A stretch of DNA of 39,451 bases from the IMG/VR virus record IMGVR_UViG_3300047277_000010, positions 1-39,451 of that record; one strand, written 5' to 3'. Shown here piece by piece: positions 22,363 through 29,415 of this stretch; the stretch's first letter is position 1; every line of letters begins with the position of its first letter. The notes beneath the pieces were generated by a model. It was not told the DNA's origin. It made no database searches and saw only the letters and a list, made by a program, of their open reading frames with translations. This stretch comes from a virus. The position numbers and the translations under genes are program-made.

Positions 22363-22469
22363 TTCACCAAACCTGCTTTAGAAGAAAACAAGTGGTGTTA
22401 TGGAGCAAACGAAGTGAAGCGACAACACGAAGTGTAAATTAATTGCTTCGCAATGTCGCTTCGCTCCAA
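22363..22469 (+). ncRNA. Candidate structured small RNA from R2
   Basis: CACCA/TGGTG can form a first stem. GAAGTGAAGCGACA pairs with TGTCGCTTCGCTCC (22454-22467, one wobble and one or two mismatches at the base). The loop contains ACAC-GAA-GTGT and ATTGC-TTC-GCAAT hairpins. Relative to R1, the first inner hairpin changes a G-T to an A-T pair and the second differs only in the loop. Transcription is inferred from the promoter. Confidence 0.5.
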
Positions 22470-22489
22470 GATATCAATAGTATATAGGA

Positions 22490-23020
22490 TTATATATCCA
22501 GTATATCAAAGTATTCATAGGTGAATGATGTGGATGCTGTTAAGATATCATCAGCTGATGCACTGGTATCAAATTCTATATCCGATAATGAGGTAGGAAA
22601 AGCATTAATGAATTGGATTCTAACTACTGGATTATTTAGTGCATTTAATACAGTTAAAGTTATATCTGAATAATTTAATAAAGTTTTACCTATTTTTTTA
22701 CCATCCCTTCCGGTCATATAGTTGCGTTCTTCAAAACTGGTTGGTGCTGCTATAGCTCTAAACCAATCATGTATTTCTCGCCATCCTTTTAAATCCTCAT
22801 CCACCAGAAATTTCATATCAAATGGTGAATAAGACATTTTAGTTCCAGGTACATGCATATCTAGAAATGGTGTATTATATTCTGCAGTACCAATAGTCAC
22901 ACCTGGAATATTAGCTGTTTGACAGAAATATTTAACGGTTGGAATCCTATCAATAGTTACTAGATATTTGGTAGGTTGTAATAGATTGGTATTAACTGGA
23001 CTTCTATCTAGTGCTGACAT
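22490..23020 (-). CDS. Tail-tube-fold structural protein (second copy)
   Basis: A 176-residue protein with LLQPTKYLVTIDRIPTVKYF, NIPGVTIGTAEYNTPFLDMH, GTKMSYSPFDMKFLVDEDLK and GWREIHDWFRAIAAP. C-terminal strands (SASADDILTASTSFTYEYFD) complete the domain. This is the layout of gp19-type tail-tube domains and of baseplate proteins with the same fold. It is distinct from the canonical gp19 at 31101-31646. I infer a tube-baseplate or tube-terminating role, uncertain. Its ATG shares one base with the HAD gene stop. It is the last late gene before repeat R2. Confidence 0.75.
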   Translation of the reverse strand: MSALDRSPVNTNLLQPTKYLVTIDRIPTVKYFCQTANIPGVTIGTAEYNTPFLDMHVPGTKMSYSPFDMKFLVDEDLKGWREIHDWFRAIAAPTSFEERNYMTGRDGKKIGKTLLNYSDITLTVLNALNNPVVRIQFINAFPTSLSDIEFDTSASADDILTASTSFTYEYFDILDI

Positions 23021-23637
23021 TATTGACCTTTATATTTTTTAACAGAACCATCGTGTTGCACATGCCAAGCGTGAAACTCTGTTCCTGGATGTTTATGTTT
23101 TAAAGCTAATGTGTGGTCTAAATTTTCAGTAGAATCATCATATACATGTACCTTCTTATAACCATGTGCAGTAACATTTCTTGATATTACAGCGGCTTTC
23201 TTTTCAGCAACACTACCAGTACCTGGTGTATTTCCTGCTCTATTTACATGGATATCGTGAATAGGTATACCATGATGTTTAAATTTGTGTAAATATGTAT
23301 CTTTATTATCCATATCAGAACGTGCTGTATTGATGATAATTCTGTGATGTGGTGAACCTTTTATATTTCTATGTATTGCTTTTACTTTATTAAGCATTTT
23401 GTGAATAGGTTCGGATTCATCATGGAATTTATTAGCATCTTTAAATTCACTATAATCATAATGATGTTCTGGTTTTAACTTATGGGTATTATATTCAGCA
23501 TTGGATAAAGACTGTACTTTTTTACCCTTGTGCATCACATGTACTTTCGCATGTGTTTTGAATAAGGTTTCGTCTACATCAAATGAATGTAATGTTCCTT
23601 TTGCTTCTTCTGTTATATATTCTAAAAAACCTTTCAT
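23020..23637 (-). CDS. HAD-family phosphatase with capsid-targeting-like N-terminus
   Basis: A 205-residue protein. SFDVDETLFK (D20-V-D22) is HAD motif I, HRIIINTARSD motif II and KKVHVYDDSTENLDH motif IV. The domain resembles the phosphatase part of polynucleotide kinase-phosphatase and other small HAD enzymes, and the substrate is unknown. It is rich in His and Lys. The N-terminus MKGFLEYITEEA resembles T4 internal-protein capsid-targeting peptides and contains an I-x-E site of the kind cut by the gp21 protease. A late promoter TATAAATA lies 24 nt upstream. It is therefore expressed late beside the capsid genes and might be packaged, which is inference. Confidence 0.8.
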   Translation of the reverse strand: MKGFLEYITEEAKGTLHSFDVDETLFKTHAKVHVMHKGKKVQSLSNAEYNTHKLKPEHHYDYSEFKDANKFHDESEPIHKMLNKVKAIHRNIKGSPHHRIIINTARSDMDNKDTYLHKFKHHGIPIHDIHVNRAGNTPGTGSVAEKKAAVISRNVTAHGYKKVHVYDDSTENLDHTLALKHKHPGTEFHAWHVQHDGSVKKYKGQ

Positions 23638-23660
23638 ACTAACTCCTATGTTTTATCCAT

Positions 23661-23668
23661 TATTTATA
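23661..23668 (-). promoter_or_regulatory. T4-type late promoter before the HAD gene
   Basis: Minus-strand TATAAATA, 24 nt before the HAD start codon. The TAA inside the motif is the stop codon of the endonuclease gene (23666-23664). Confidence 0.75.
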
Positions 23669-24251
23669 TAACAACTTTCTTACACTTCCACCCTTTATAT
23701 GAACCTCTGGATAGATTGCCTTGGTCTAATTTGTTATCTCTACAAAATTGATTTAGGTTGGTTATAACTTGTTTTTGACCAGTGGGACTTGTAATGGTCC
23801 ATTCTTTAGACAGGGCTTTAGCTACTGATATTTTTTGTGAATCGGGTTGTTTAAATCCTATACGACTTAATCTTAACTTTTCATAATCATATACACCATT
23901 ACTATGTCTATCTTTTGCTTTTTGCCTATTGTTTTCCAATTGTTCTTCTGTCCACCAACCTTTTTCCATACCACCATCAAGACCATTTTCCAATTTTAAG
24001 TTTGCCCATTCATCAGACTCTACTATGTTATTTTCACAAGAGAATTCCTTTGCATATTTCACTAATGAATCTACACTTGTGAATAGTTCATACCAAATAG
24101 TTTCAACAAATTCTTCACCGTGTTTTTTTATGTGTCTCTTCCAATACTTACCGGATCCTAGATATTGTACAGGATCATCTTTTGTTGTTTTACCAAAATA
24201 TTTTAGGCCTGTTACTGAGTGTTGTTTGATATAAAGATATGTATTTTTCAT
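23664..24251 (-). CDS. GIY-YIG homing-type endonuclease
   Basis: A 195-residue protein whose N-terminus (YLYIKQHSVTGLKYFGKTTK, then YLGSGKYWKRHIKKHG) carries the GIY-YIG nuclease pattern in a variant common in phage-encoded free-standing homing enzymes. A conserved Glu candidate lies in the following segment. The middle is a charged linker (TEEQLENNRQKAKDRH), and the C-terminus (NLNQFCRDNKLDQGNL to YKGWKC) resembles a NUMOD-type DNA-binding module. It is inserted between the major capsid gene and the HAD gene, with a T4-type late promoter of its own. No intron is visible in the neighbours, so it is free-standing. Its likely role is spread into phages lacking the gene. Confidence 0.8.
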   Translation of the reverse strand: MKNTYLYIKQHSVTGLKYFGKTTKDDPVQYLGSGKYWKRHIKKHGEEFVETIWYELFTSVDSLVKYAKEFSCENNIVESDEWANLKLENGLDGGMEKGWWTEEQLENNRQKAKDRHSNGVYDYEKLRLSRIGFKQPDSQKISVAKALSKEWTITSPTGQKQVITNLNQFCRDNKLDQGNLSRGSYKGWKCKKVVI

Positions 24252-24280
24252 AATATTGTGTGTTGGTTAAGAACTATATG

Positions 24281-24288
24281 TATTTATA
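24281..24288 (-). promoter_or_regulatory. T4-type late promoter before the endonuclease gene
   Basis: Minus-strand TATAAATA, 30 nt before the endonuclease start and 11 nt past the gp23 terminator hairpin. Expression of the inserted gene therefore does not depend on readthrough from gp23. Confidence 0.7.
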
Positions 24289-24299
24289 AGTAATAAAAA

Positions 24300-24319
24300 G
24301 GTGTATCCGAAGATACACC
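24300..24319 (-). terminator. Rho-independent terminator after gene 23
   Basis: Minus-strand GGTGTATC-TTCG-GATACACC, a perfect 8-bp stem with a stable UUCG tetraloop, followed by TTTTTATTACTT. It lies 51 nt after the major capsid stop codon, as expected for the end of a highly expressed transcript. Confidence 0.92.
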
Positions 24320-24369
24320 CTAAATTATGTGATATGATTTAATATATTTCTATATAAATCAACAAGTTA

Positions 24370-25683
24370 TCACATCAAATTTTTCACTCCGAACAAACGA
24401 TAGTAAACGTTTGAACGTTCAGTCAGAGCGCCATTGCCTTTAGTTAAACCTTGAGCAAATGGGTTAGCAACCATACCGTAACGAGTTTTGAAACCAATTT
24501 TTGGTTGGAAAGTTTGTTGGTCAACAGCACGAACCATTTGTAAAGGAACATATGGGCAGTAGAATAAACCAGCATCATAAGGTGAAGTACCTTTATAACC
24601 GATAGTTACCAATTCTTGGTTAGAAGTATAACCACCGAAGTAAGGATCGATATAAACTTTGATACGACCGTGTAACATACCAGCAAAAGTGTTACCAGTA
24701 TCATCTACTTGAAGATCAGCTTGGAGAGCAGGAGTATATTGTAATACACCAGCCATTGCCATAGCAGAAGCAACATCAGAAGAAACGATCATAACGTTAC
24801 CTTTTCCTCTACGAGTTTGTTTTGCAATTACGTTAGCATCACGTTCGATTTGGAAAATAAGACCTTTGAATCTTTCAACAGACCAACGACCATTAGAGTC
24901 AGTGTCTAAGTCGAAGTAACCAGGAGTAGTAGTACCGTATTGAGCACCAGCTACAGCAGTTGTGTAGATAGTACGAATTACTTCACGGTTGATTTCAGCA
25001 AGAATTTCAGTAGAAAGAATGTTAGACAATTCAGTTTCAGCATCCAAACCGTGGATTGCTTTCAAATCTTGCGCTAATTCTAATGAATATTCAGCTTTCA
25101 ATGCACGGCTTTGAGCAGTAACAGTAACTTTTTCGATAGAGAAAGCCATTTCATGGAAAGTACCAGCTGTAACACCTAATTGTTCTGCAGTAGCAGTAGG
25201 CATTGCAATACCAGTAGTAGTTGCTTTAGATGTTGGATCTTGGAAAGTATTTAAGATATCAGTTGCAGTAGTTCCTTGGAAACCGTATGGGTTAGCGGCA
25301 GAATTAGCACCAGAAAATACTGTGTTTGCTTCGTTAAAGAAGGCTTCGTCACCGTCATTAGCAGCATAACGAGCTCTCATTGCGAAGATCAAACCTGTTG
25401 GACCAGTCATTGGTTGAACACCAGCAACATCATATGCAATCAGGTTAGGAAGTGCTCTACGAACTAATGAAATCAATACAGGATCAAAGTTTTGAACAGC
25501 AGAACCAGTAACGTTAGTTGGACCAGTTTCATTCAATGCTTGAGCATCTTGAGTCATAGCTTGTTGTTGGTTTTCCAAAACAAGTGCTGTAACTGCTTTC
25601 TTATAAGGGTCTTTAATAGAAGCTAGTTCAGGATGTTCCAGAACTGGTTGCCATTTTTGTTGTAATTCTTCAGTTAAATACAT
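24370..25683 (-). CDS. 23: Major capsid protein gp23
   Basis: A 437-residue homologue of T4 gp23 (521), the hexamer-forming capsid protein. VQNFDPVLISLVRRALPNLI, AYDVAGVQPMTGPTGLIFAM and RARYAANDGDEAFFNEAN are typical of the gp23 family of environmental T4-like phages. A C-terminal RTRYGMVANPFAQG is also diagnostic. Residues 50-52 (LNE, then TGPTN) form a likely gp21 cleavage site that would remove about 52 N-terminal residues on maturation. CGGAG precedes the ATG and codon use is noticeably uniform. The only late-promoter-like motif upstream is AATAAATA at 25709-25702, a one-base variant. A strong terminator follows. Confidence 0.97.
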   Translation of the reverse strand: MYLTEELQQKWQPVLEHPELASIKDPYKKAVTALVLENQQQAMTQDAQALNETGPTNVTGSAVQNFDPVLISLVRRALPNLIAYDVAGVQPMTGPTGLIFAMRARYAANDGDEAFFNEANTVFSGANSAANPYGFQGTTATDILNTFQDPTSKATTTGIAMPTATAEQLGVTAGTFHEMAFSIEKVTVTAQSRALKAEYSLELAQDLKAIHGLDAETELSNILSTEILAEINREVIRTIYTTAVAGAQYGTTTPGYFDLDTDSNGRWSVERFKGLIFQIERDANVIAKQTRRGKGNVMIVSSDVASAMAMAGVLQYTPALQADLQVDDTGNTFAGMLHGRIKVYIDPYFGGYTSNQELVTIGYKGTSPYDAGLFYCPYVPLQMVRAVDQQTFQPKIGFKTRYGMVANPFAQGLTKGNGALTERSNVYYRLFGVKNLM

Positions 25684-25700
25684 TTTTTTAATACTCCGTT

Positions 25701-26849
25701 TTATTTATTTAAATTTTGTGAAATTGTTTTAGCATATTGTTCCATCATAGGATCAGAAGATTTTACATATTTCTTTTCTTCTTCTATTAATTGAACTTCA
25801 TCATCTAATGCCAAAATATCAGCAACTTTAACATCTGATTTGAAATAAGATTCTTTCAGTGTTTCTAGTTTTGATGTAAACTCAGTTTCTGAAGTAAATT
25901 CAACACCTTCTGCAAGTGCTTTCATCTTTTCAACTTGAGCTTGTGATAAGCCTTCACACGCTGTGTAGATAGCTTCGTACTTTAATTGTTCATTCAACTC
26001 TTTCTTAAGTTCAATACCACGTAAAATTTGTTCGTTTAGAGTTTCTTCCAGTTCTTCAACTTTCAGAGTCAATTCTTCAACGATATCAACTTTTTCTTCT
26101 GGGATATCAATCCAGTGTTCAACGAATAAATCTTTTAAACCGGAAATGAAGTCTTCAGCAATTTCTGATTTTAAACCTCTTTCGATAGCAATTTCGTTTT
26201 CAGTCATCCATTCTTCAACCATATAGTTTAGATAATCATCAACTTTGGCAGCTAAGTCTTCCTTAATTTCTTCGATAACTTCTTGCATTTCTTCAATCAA
26301 TTCAGCTTGAACTTGTTCTGCAATATAATCAACTCTAGCAGAAACAGCAGCTTCAAAAATTGTAGTAGCTTTTTGTTTAAATTCTTCAGAAAGATTTTCA
26401 CCTTCCATAAGAGCATCAACGTCATCAGCAACATCAAATTCTTCACCATAAGATGCAAAAGTTGCACCTGGATTTTTAGACATTGTTTGTTTTGCTAATT
26501 TAGCAGGCTTACGGTCACGAATTGCATTTTCTTCCGATTCTTCACCTTGTTCAATTGAATTTAGATCAGAACGACCAGCACTTTGTCCTGGTTGTGCAGA
26601 TAATTTTTTCATTGATTCAGCGCCAACTGGAGGAGTTGCTCCTGGTGGTTTAGCGGATGGTACGCCTTTAGTATAATCTGGATTAGTATCATCCATATCA
26701 TCAGGTGAATCACCTATTTTACCAGCATCTTTAGTACCATATGCGACAGCAGCAGATAATTTTTTAGGACCATCTTGTGCACCTTGTTTTGATGACACGT
26801 TTGCCATCAGAATATCTTTAGCGGCTTCCGATAGATTGAATTTTGACAT
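25701..26849 (-). CDS. 22: Prohead scaffold protein gp22
   Basis: A 382-residue, strongly acidic protein. The Pro/Gly/Ser-rich N-terminal third (MSKFNLSEAAKDILMANVSS, then a KPPGATPPVG-type linker) is followed by a long Glu-rich coiled coil (VQAELIEEMQEVIEEIKEDL onward) and a charged tail ending in QYAKTISQNLNK. Composition, coiled coil and position between protease and capsid genes match T4 gp22, the main core scaffold that gp21 degrades during maturation. It is longer than T4 gp22 (269). A perfect late promoter lies 30-37 nt upstream. Confidence 0.88.
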   Translation of the reverse strand: MSKFNLSEAAKDILMANVSSKQGAQDGPKKLSAAVAYGTKDAGKIGDSPDDMDDTNPDYTKGVPSAKPPGATPPVGAESMKKLSAQPGQSAGRSDLNSIEQGEESEENAIRDRKPAKLAKQTMSKNPGATFASYGEEFDVADDVDALMEGENLSEEFKQKATTIFEAAVSARVDYIAEQVQAELIEEMQEVIEEIKEDLAAKVDDYLNYMVEEWMTENEIAIERGLKSEIAEDFISGLKDLFVEHWIDIPEEKVDIVEELTLKVEELEETLNEQILRGIELKKELNEQLKYEAIYTACEGLSQAQVEKMKALAEGVEFTSETEFTSKLETLKESYFKSDVKVADILALDDEVQLIEEEKKYVKSSDPMMEQYAKTISQNLNK

Positions 26850-26878
26850 TTTTTGTAATCTCCTTGATTTGTATATAT

Positions 26879-26886
26879 TATTTATA
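26879..26886 (-). promoter_or_regulatory. T4-type late promoter before gene 22
   Basis: Minus-strand TATAAATA in the gap between gp21 and gp22, 30 nt before the gp22 start. It would drive 22 and probably 23. Confidence 0.8.
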
Positions 26887-26898
26887 ATTTAAAGATTT

Positions 26899-27543
26899 TT
26901 AAAGTTTTTTAAGAAAGTTTTCAAATATTTGCAATGAAACTCGTTCTATATCCTTTTGTGATGCCTTTTTTATCAGTTTTTTGGAATAATCATAATCTGA
27001 TTCTGTCCAAATACCATCAACTAAAGACCATTCCTTACCCTCCATAATACCCTGAACAAATGCTCCTGGTGCAGAGGGGTCTGCTACGATATCTGCCGCT
27101 GTGGCCAAATAAAAATCTGCTTGAACAATATTAACACCATTAACTTCTTTTAATGAACCCATGCCTCTAGAAGATACTCCTAATTGAGCACCACCTTCTA
27201 TCAAACTTCTGGCAATATTACCCATTGGTGTGTCTAATATTTTAGCTTTACCGATCCATTGGTTTCCTTCTTCCCTTAATCCAACAATAAGATGTGATAC
27301 TCTATCTAAGTTAATAGATGGTGAGTCTGGATGTCCCAATTCACCAAAAGCACGTTGTTTGTTGACATATGCTTCGGTGTATCTGGCAACTTCTTTTTTC
27401 ATTGTTGCGTGTTCATATAATCTATTATTACGATTAGTTACGCCAGCAACAAGAAATGGACCTTCAATGAATAAACTTTTCTTGCCATCAGCTTCTTCTG
27501 TAATGTAATTGACCGATTCTGTAATTTCTTTTATTAATTTCAC
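26899..27543 (-). CDS. 21: Prohead maturation protease gp21
   Basis: A 214-residue serine protease that cleaves scaffold, internal proteins and the capsid N-terminus. SLFIEGPFLVAGVTNRNNRL, AFGELGHPDSPSINLDRVSH (catalytic His near 71) and GGAQLGVSSRGMGSL (catalytic Ser at 124/125) match T4 gp21 (212). The N-terminus MKLIKEITESVNYITEEA has two I-x-E sites, suggesting self-cleavage and core targeting. It lies just after a small structural protein and before scaffold and capsid genes, as in T4. Confidence 0.95.
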   Translation of the reverse strand: MKLIKEITESVNYITEEADGKKSLFIEGPFLVAGVTNRNNRLYEHATMKKEVARYTEAYVNKQRAFGELGHPDSPSINLDRVSHLIVGLREEGNQWIGKAKILDTPMGNIARSLIEGGAQLGVSSRGMGSLKEVNGVNIVQADFYLATAADIVADPSAPGAFVQGIMEGKEWSLVDGIWTESDYDYSKKLIKKASQKDIERVSLQIFENFLKKL

Positions 27544-27552
27544 ACTAATATC

Positions 27553-28080
27553 CTATGGTTTTAGACTATAAATGCCATAGTTAAAGGCACTTGGATCAGC
27601 GTGTTGACCACGGGAATAATCAGCATTATCTTTTCTTAATGAAATAATAATGTCATATGATGTGTTTGCAGCAGGTGCACCCAAAGATTTAACGCCGATA
27701 TCACCTTTACATCCAGCTTGATCCTTAGCATTATTAGGTATTGATACCCAATTACCTTCACCGTTGTATGATCCTGTACCAAATGTTGAAATATTTAAAA
27801 TTGTATTTGAACTTGCTGTAGATGACCAATACAATTCTACAGCTGCACTAGAATTATACCAAATTCTATCTACTGACAATCCATAGTATGAATTGGCCCC
27901 AGTGTTTGCCACAGCCGATAATAGGTTTGCTTTAGAAGAATCTAATGCGAAACTTAATGTGTTTGCTTGAATTCTAGTATTGTTTGTTTCTAATGTAGTA
28001 CCATCAAATACACCAGTAAGTTTAATTACTGCGTGTTGATTGGTATCAGTTAATACTTGATATGTATATTTGTTTGCCAT
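27553..28080 (-). CDS. Putative virion structural protein, beta-rich
   Basis: A 175-residue protein starting MANKYTYQVLTDTNQHAVIK. It is rich in Ser, Thr, Asn and Ala, with alternating hydrophobic strands (AVIKLTGVFDGT, ILNISTFGTGSY, YDIIISLRKD). There are no long helices, membrane segments or catalytic motifs. The predicted all-beta nature and its place among prohead genes suggest a head decoration or other virion protein. I recall similar proteins in T4-like phages of aquatic bacteria, uncharacterised. A TAGGA ribosome site precedes the ATG. It lacks the MKTFKEF-type N-terminus of its neighbours. Confidence 0.6.
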   Translation of the reverse strand: MANKYTYQVLTDTNQHAVIKLTGVFDGTTLETNNTRIQANTLSFALDSSKANLLSAVANTGANSYYGLSVDRIWYNSSAAVELYWSSTASSNTILNISTFGTGSYNGEGNWVSIPNNAKDQAGCKGDIGVKSLGAPAANTSYDIIISLRKDNADYSRGQHADPSAFNYGIYSLKP

Positions 28081-28096
28081 TTTCTATCCTATTGAG

Positions 28097-28339
28097 TTAC
28101 TGGTCTAAGTCTAATGATTCGTTTGCTGGTGTGGGAATACTTCCTGCGGCAGACCAACTTGAACCAGTATAAGGTATTGATATGTATTTATTTAATTTAT
28201 CAATGAAATAAAGAGCTACCCGTTCATTATTGGGAAAGTTTCTAATAGATTTCCGTTTCATAATCAACACAGCTGGTGGGTCTAAAGGTGCATTTTTAGT
28301 TTGTTTAGCTTCGATATAAAACTCTTTAAATGTTTTCAT
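28097..28339 (-). CDS. Small protein with capsid-targeting-like N-terminus (80 aa)
   Basis: An 80-residue protein starting MKTFKEFYIEAKQTK. That start is very close to the capsid-targeting peptide of T4 internal proteins (MKTYQEF type). The rest includes a basic stretch (LIMKRKSIRNFPNNERVA) and a YFIDKLNKYISIPYTGSSW segment. The gene sits between portal and protease genes, where T4 has 67 and 68, small core proteins. An internal head protein or core component is likely; the precise identity is unknown. Confidence 0.6.
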   Translation of the reverse strand: MKTFKEFYIEAKQTKNAPLDPPAVLIMKRKSIRNFPNNERVALYFIDKLNKYISIPYTGSSWSAAGSIPTPANESLDLDQ

Positions 28340-28378
28340 GTATATCCGGATTGTTTAGAAAATTTACTTTTAATAGAA

Positions 28379-28648
28379 TTATTCTTTTGGTTTGCTAACA
28401 TGCCCAGTAAATTTTGTTTTTCCGGAATGTGGAAAATATGAATTTGAGTCTGGAGTTTCTGTTGGTCCATCTTTTTCTGCCCAATGCCAAGCGCCTTCAG
28501 GTGTTTGTTTAACTGTCGATGCCCATTTAGGAGCGTGTTTCATATTAGGTTCTCCATGAGTAACTTTCACACCTAATTTTCGACCTAAATAATCACCAAT
28601 ATGTTCTGATAATCGTAATACTTCTTGAAATTCTTTAAACGTCTTCAT
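28379..28648 (-). CDS. Small protein with capsid-targeting-like N-terminus (89 aa)
   Basis: An 89-residue protein beginning MKTFKEFQEVLRLSEHIGDY, sharing MKTFKEF exactly with the 80-residue neighbour. The L-S-E at residues 13-15 fits the L-x-E cleavage preference of the gp21 protease. The remaining part (LGRKLGVKVTHGEPN, HAPKWAST, GAWHWAEKDGPTE) is basic and rich in His/Trp with little predicted structure, compatible with a DNA-contacting internal protein. It overlaps the upstream gene by four bases (ATGA). Function inferred from the N-terminus and position only. Confidence 0.6.
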   Translation of the reverse strand: MKTFKEFQEVLRLSEHIGDYLGRKLGVKVTHGEPNMKHAPKWASTVKQTPEGAWHWAEKDGPTETPDSNSYFPHSGKTKFTGHVSKPKE

Positions 28649-29385
28649 TTTGATAATCTTTTGTGTATTTGTAATGCAGCCTTTCTATGTAAATCGTCAT
28701 TGTGGTCATAATTTTTACCTAGAAATTCTTTAACTCTATTACCTACAGCAATAGCAGTTTCTTTATCGGAACCTATGTGATTTTGTAATTCTTTAAGTTT
28801 ATTACTTTCTATTCCAGCAGATGCTCTTTTTATACCAGCACTTGCTTGTGCTTGTTTAGGATTTCCTTTGAACAACCTTTCCATGTTGTGTGGTCCTGTC
28901 GCAGAACTTGTGTATTTTTGATATGTTTTAGTTGATAATTCATCTAATGCTTCAACTTCTTCTGGTAATCTTCTAGGTCTAGCTTTTTCTTTTTCGATGA
29001 AGTCTTTTATTGAACCTTGGTTAGCATTATCTGATTGATATTTTTTATAATTCTTTGCGAAATGTGGATGTTTAGGATCCCAAGTTTCATATGCGCCAGC
29101 GTCTTCATCAAGTTCAAATTCTTCTTTGTTTAATTTCTTTCTAGCCATCTTTTCTTCATGAGATTCTTCCGATGGAGCAGCCTTTTCATCTTTAGCTTGA
29201 CGACTTCTATAATGTTCTTCGTCTTCTCTATCTTCTTTGGCTTCATTTTGTCCCATCAAACCAGAAGCAATTTCTTGTTTCTTTGCTTCGATATGTGCAG
29301 CAACTTTATCATGAATGGCTGCGTACAATTCTGCTCTAAAGTCTGTTCCATTATCTTGGTATGCGTAATCTATTAAATTTTTCAT
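28645..29385 (-). CDS. Prohead core-like protein (T4 67/68 position)
   Basis: A 246-residue, highly charged protein. The start, MKNLIDYAYQDNGTDFRAEL then YAAIHDKVAAHIEAKKQEIA, is an amphipathic helix seen in core proteins of T4-like phages. An acidic, disordered centre (EDREDEEHYRSRQAKDEK) and DELSTKTYQKYTS follow; the latter is a motif I recall from phage core-type proteins. A basic helical C-terminus (HRKAALQIHKRLSK) ends it. It follows the portal gene and leads the small-protein run, under a perfect late promoter. A prohead core component is likely, and assignment to 67 or 68 is not possible. Confidence 0.65.
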   Translation of the reverse strand: MKNLIDYAYQDNGTDFRAELYAAIHDKVAAHIEAKKQEIASGLMGQNEAKEDREDEEHYRSRQAKDEKAAPSEESHEEKMARKKLNKEEFELDEDAGAYETWDPKHPHFAKNYKKYQSDNANQGSIKDFIEKEKARPRRLPEEVEALDELSTKTYQKYTSSATGPHNMERLFKGNPKQAQASAGIKRASAGIESNKLKELQNHIGSDKETAIAVGNRVKEFLGKNYDHNDDLHRKAALQIHKRLSK

Positions 29386-29407
29386 TCATTTCTCCGGTAT
29401 ATTATTC

Positions 29408-29415
29408 TATTTATA
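29408..29415 (-). promoter_or_regulatory. T4-type late promoter after the portal gene
   Basis: Minus-strand TATAAATA whose TAA is the portal gene's stop codon (29413-29411). It lies 23 nt before the next start. Confidence 0.75.

Larger units (their letters stand above)
22321..22469 (+). repeat. Intergenic repeat R2 with plus-strand promoter and hairpins
   Basis: Second copy of the repeat at 19855-20013. It keeps the same promoter boxes, the CACCAAACCTGCTTT block, TGGTGTTATGGAGC, ACACGAAGTGTAA and GCAATGTCGCTTCGCTCCAA. It sits at the junction between the late structural block (tube-like gene stop at 22490) and the recombination module (uvsY start at 22298). Confidence 0.9.
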
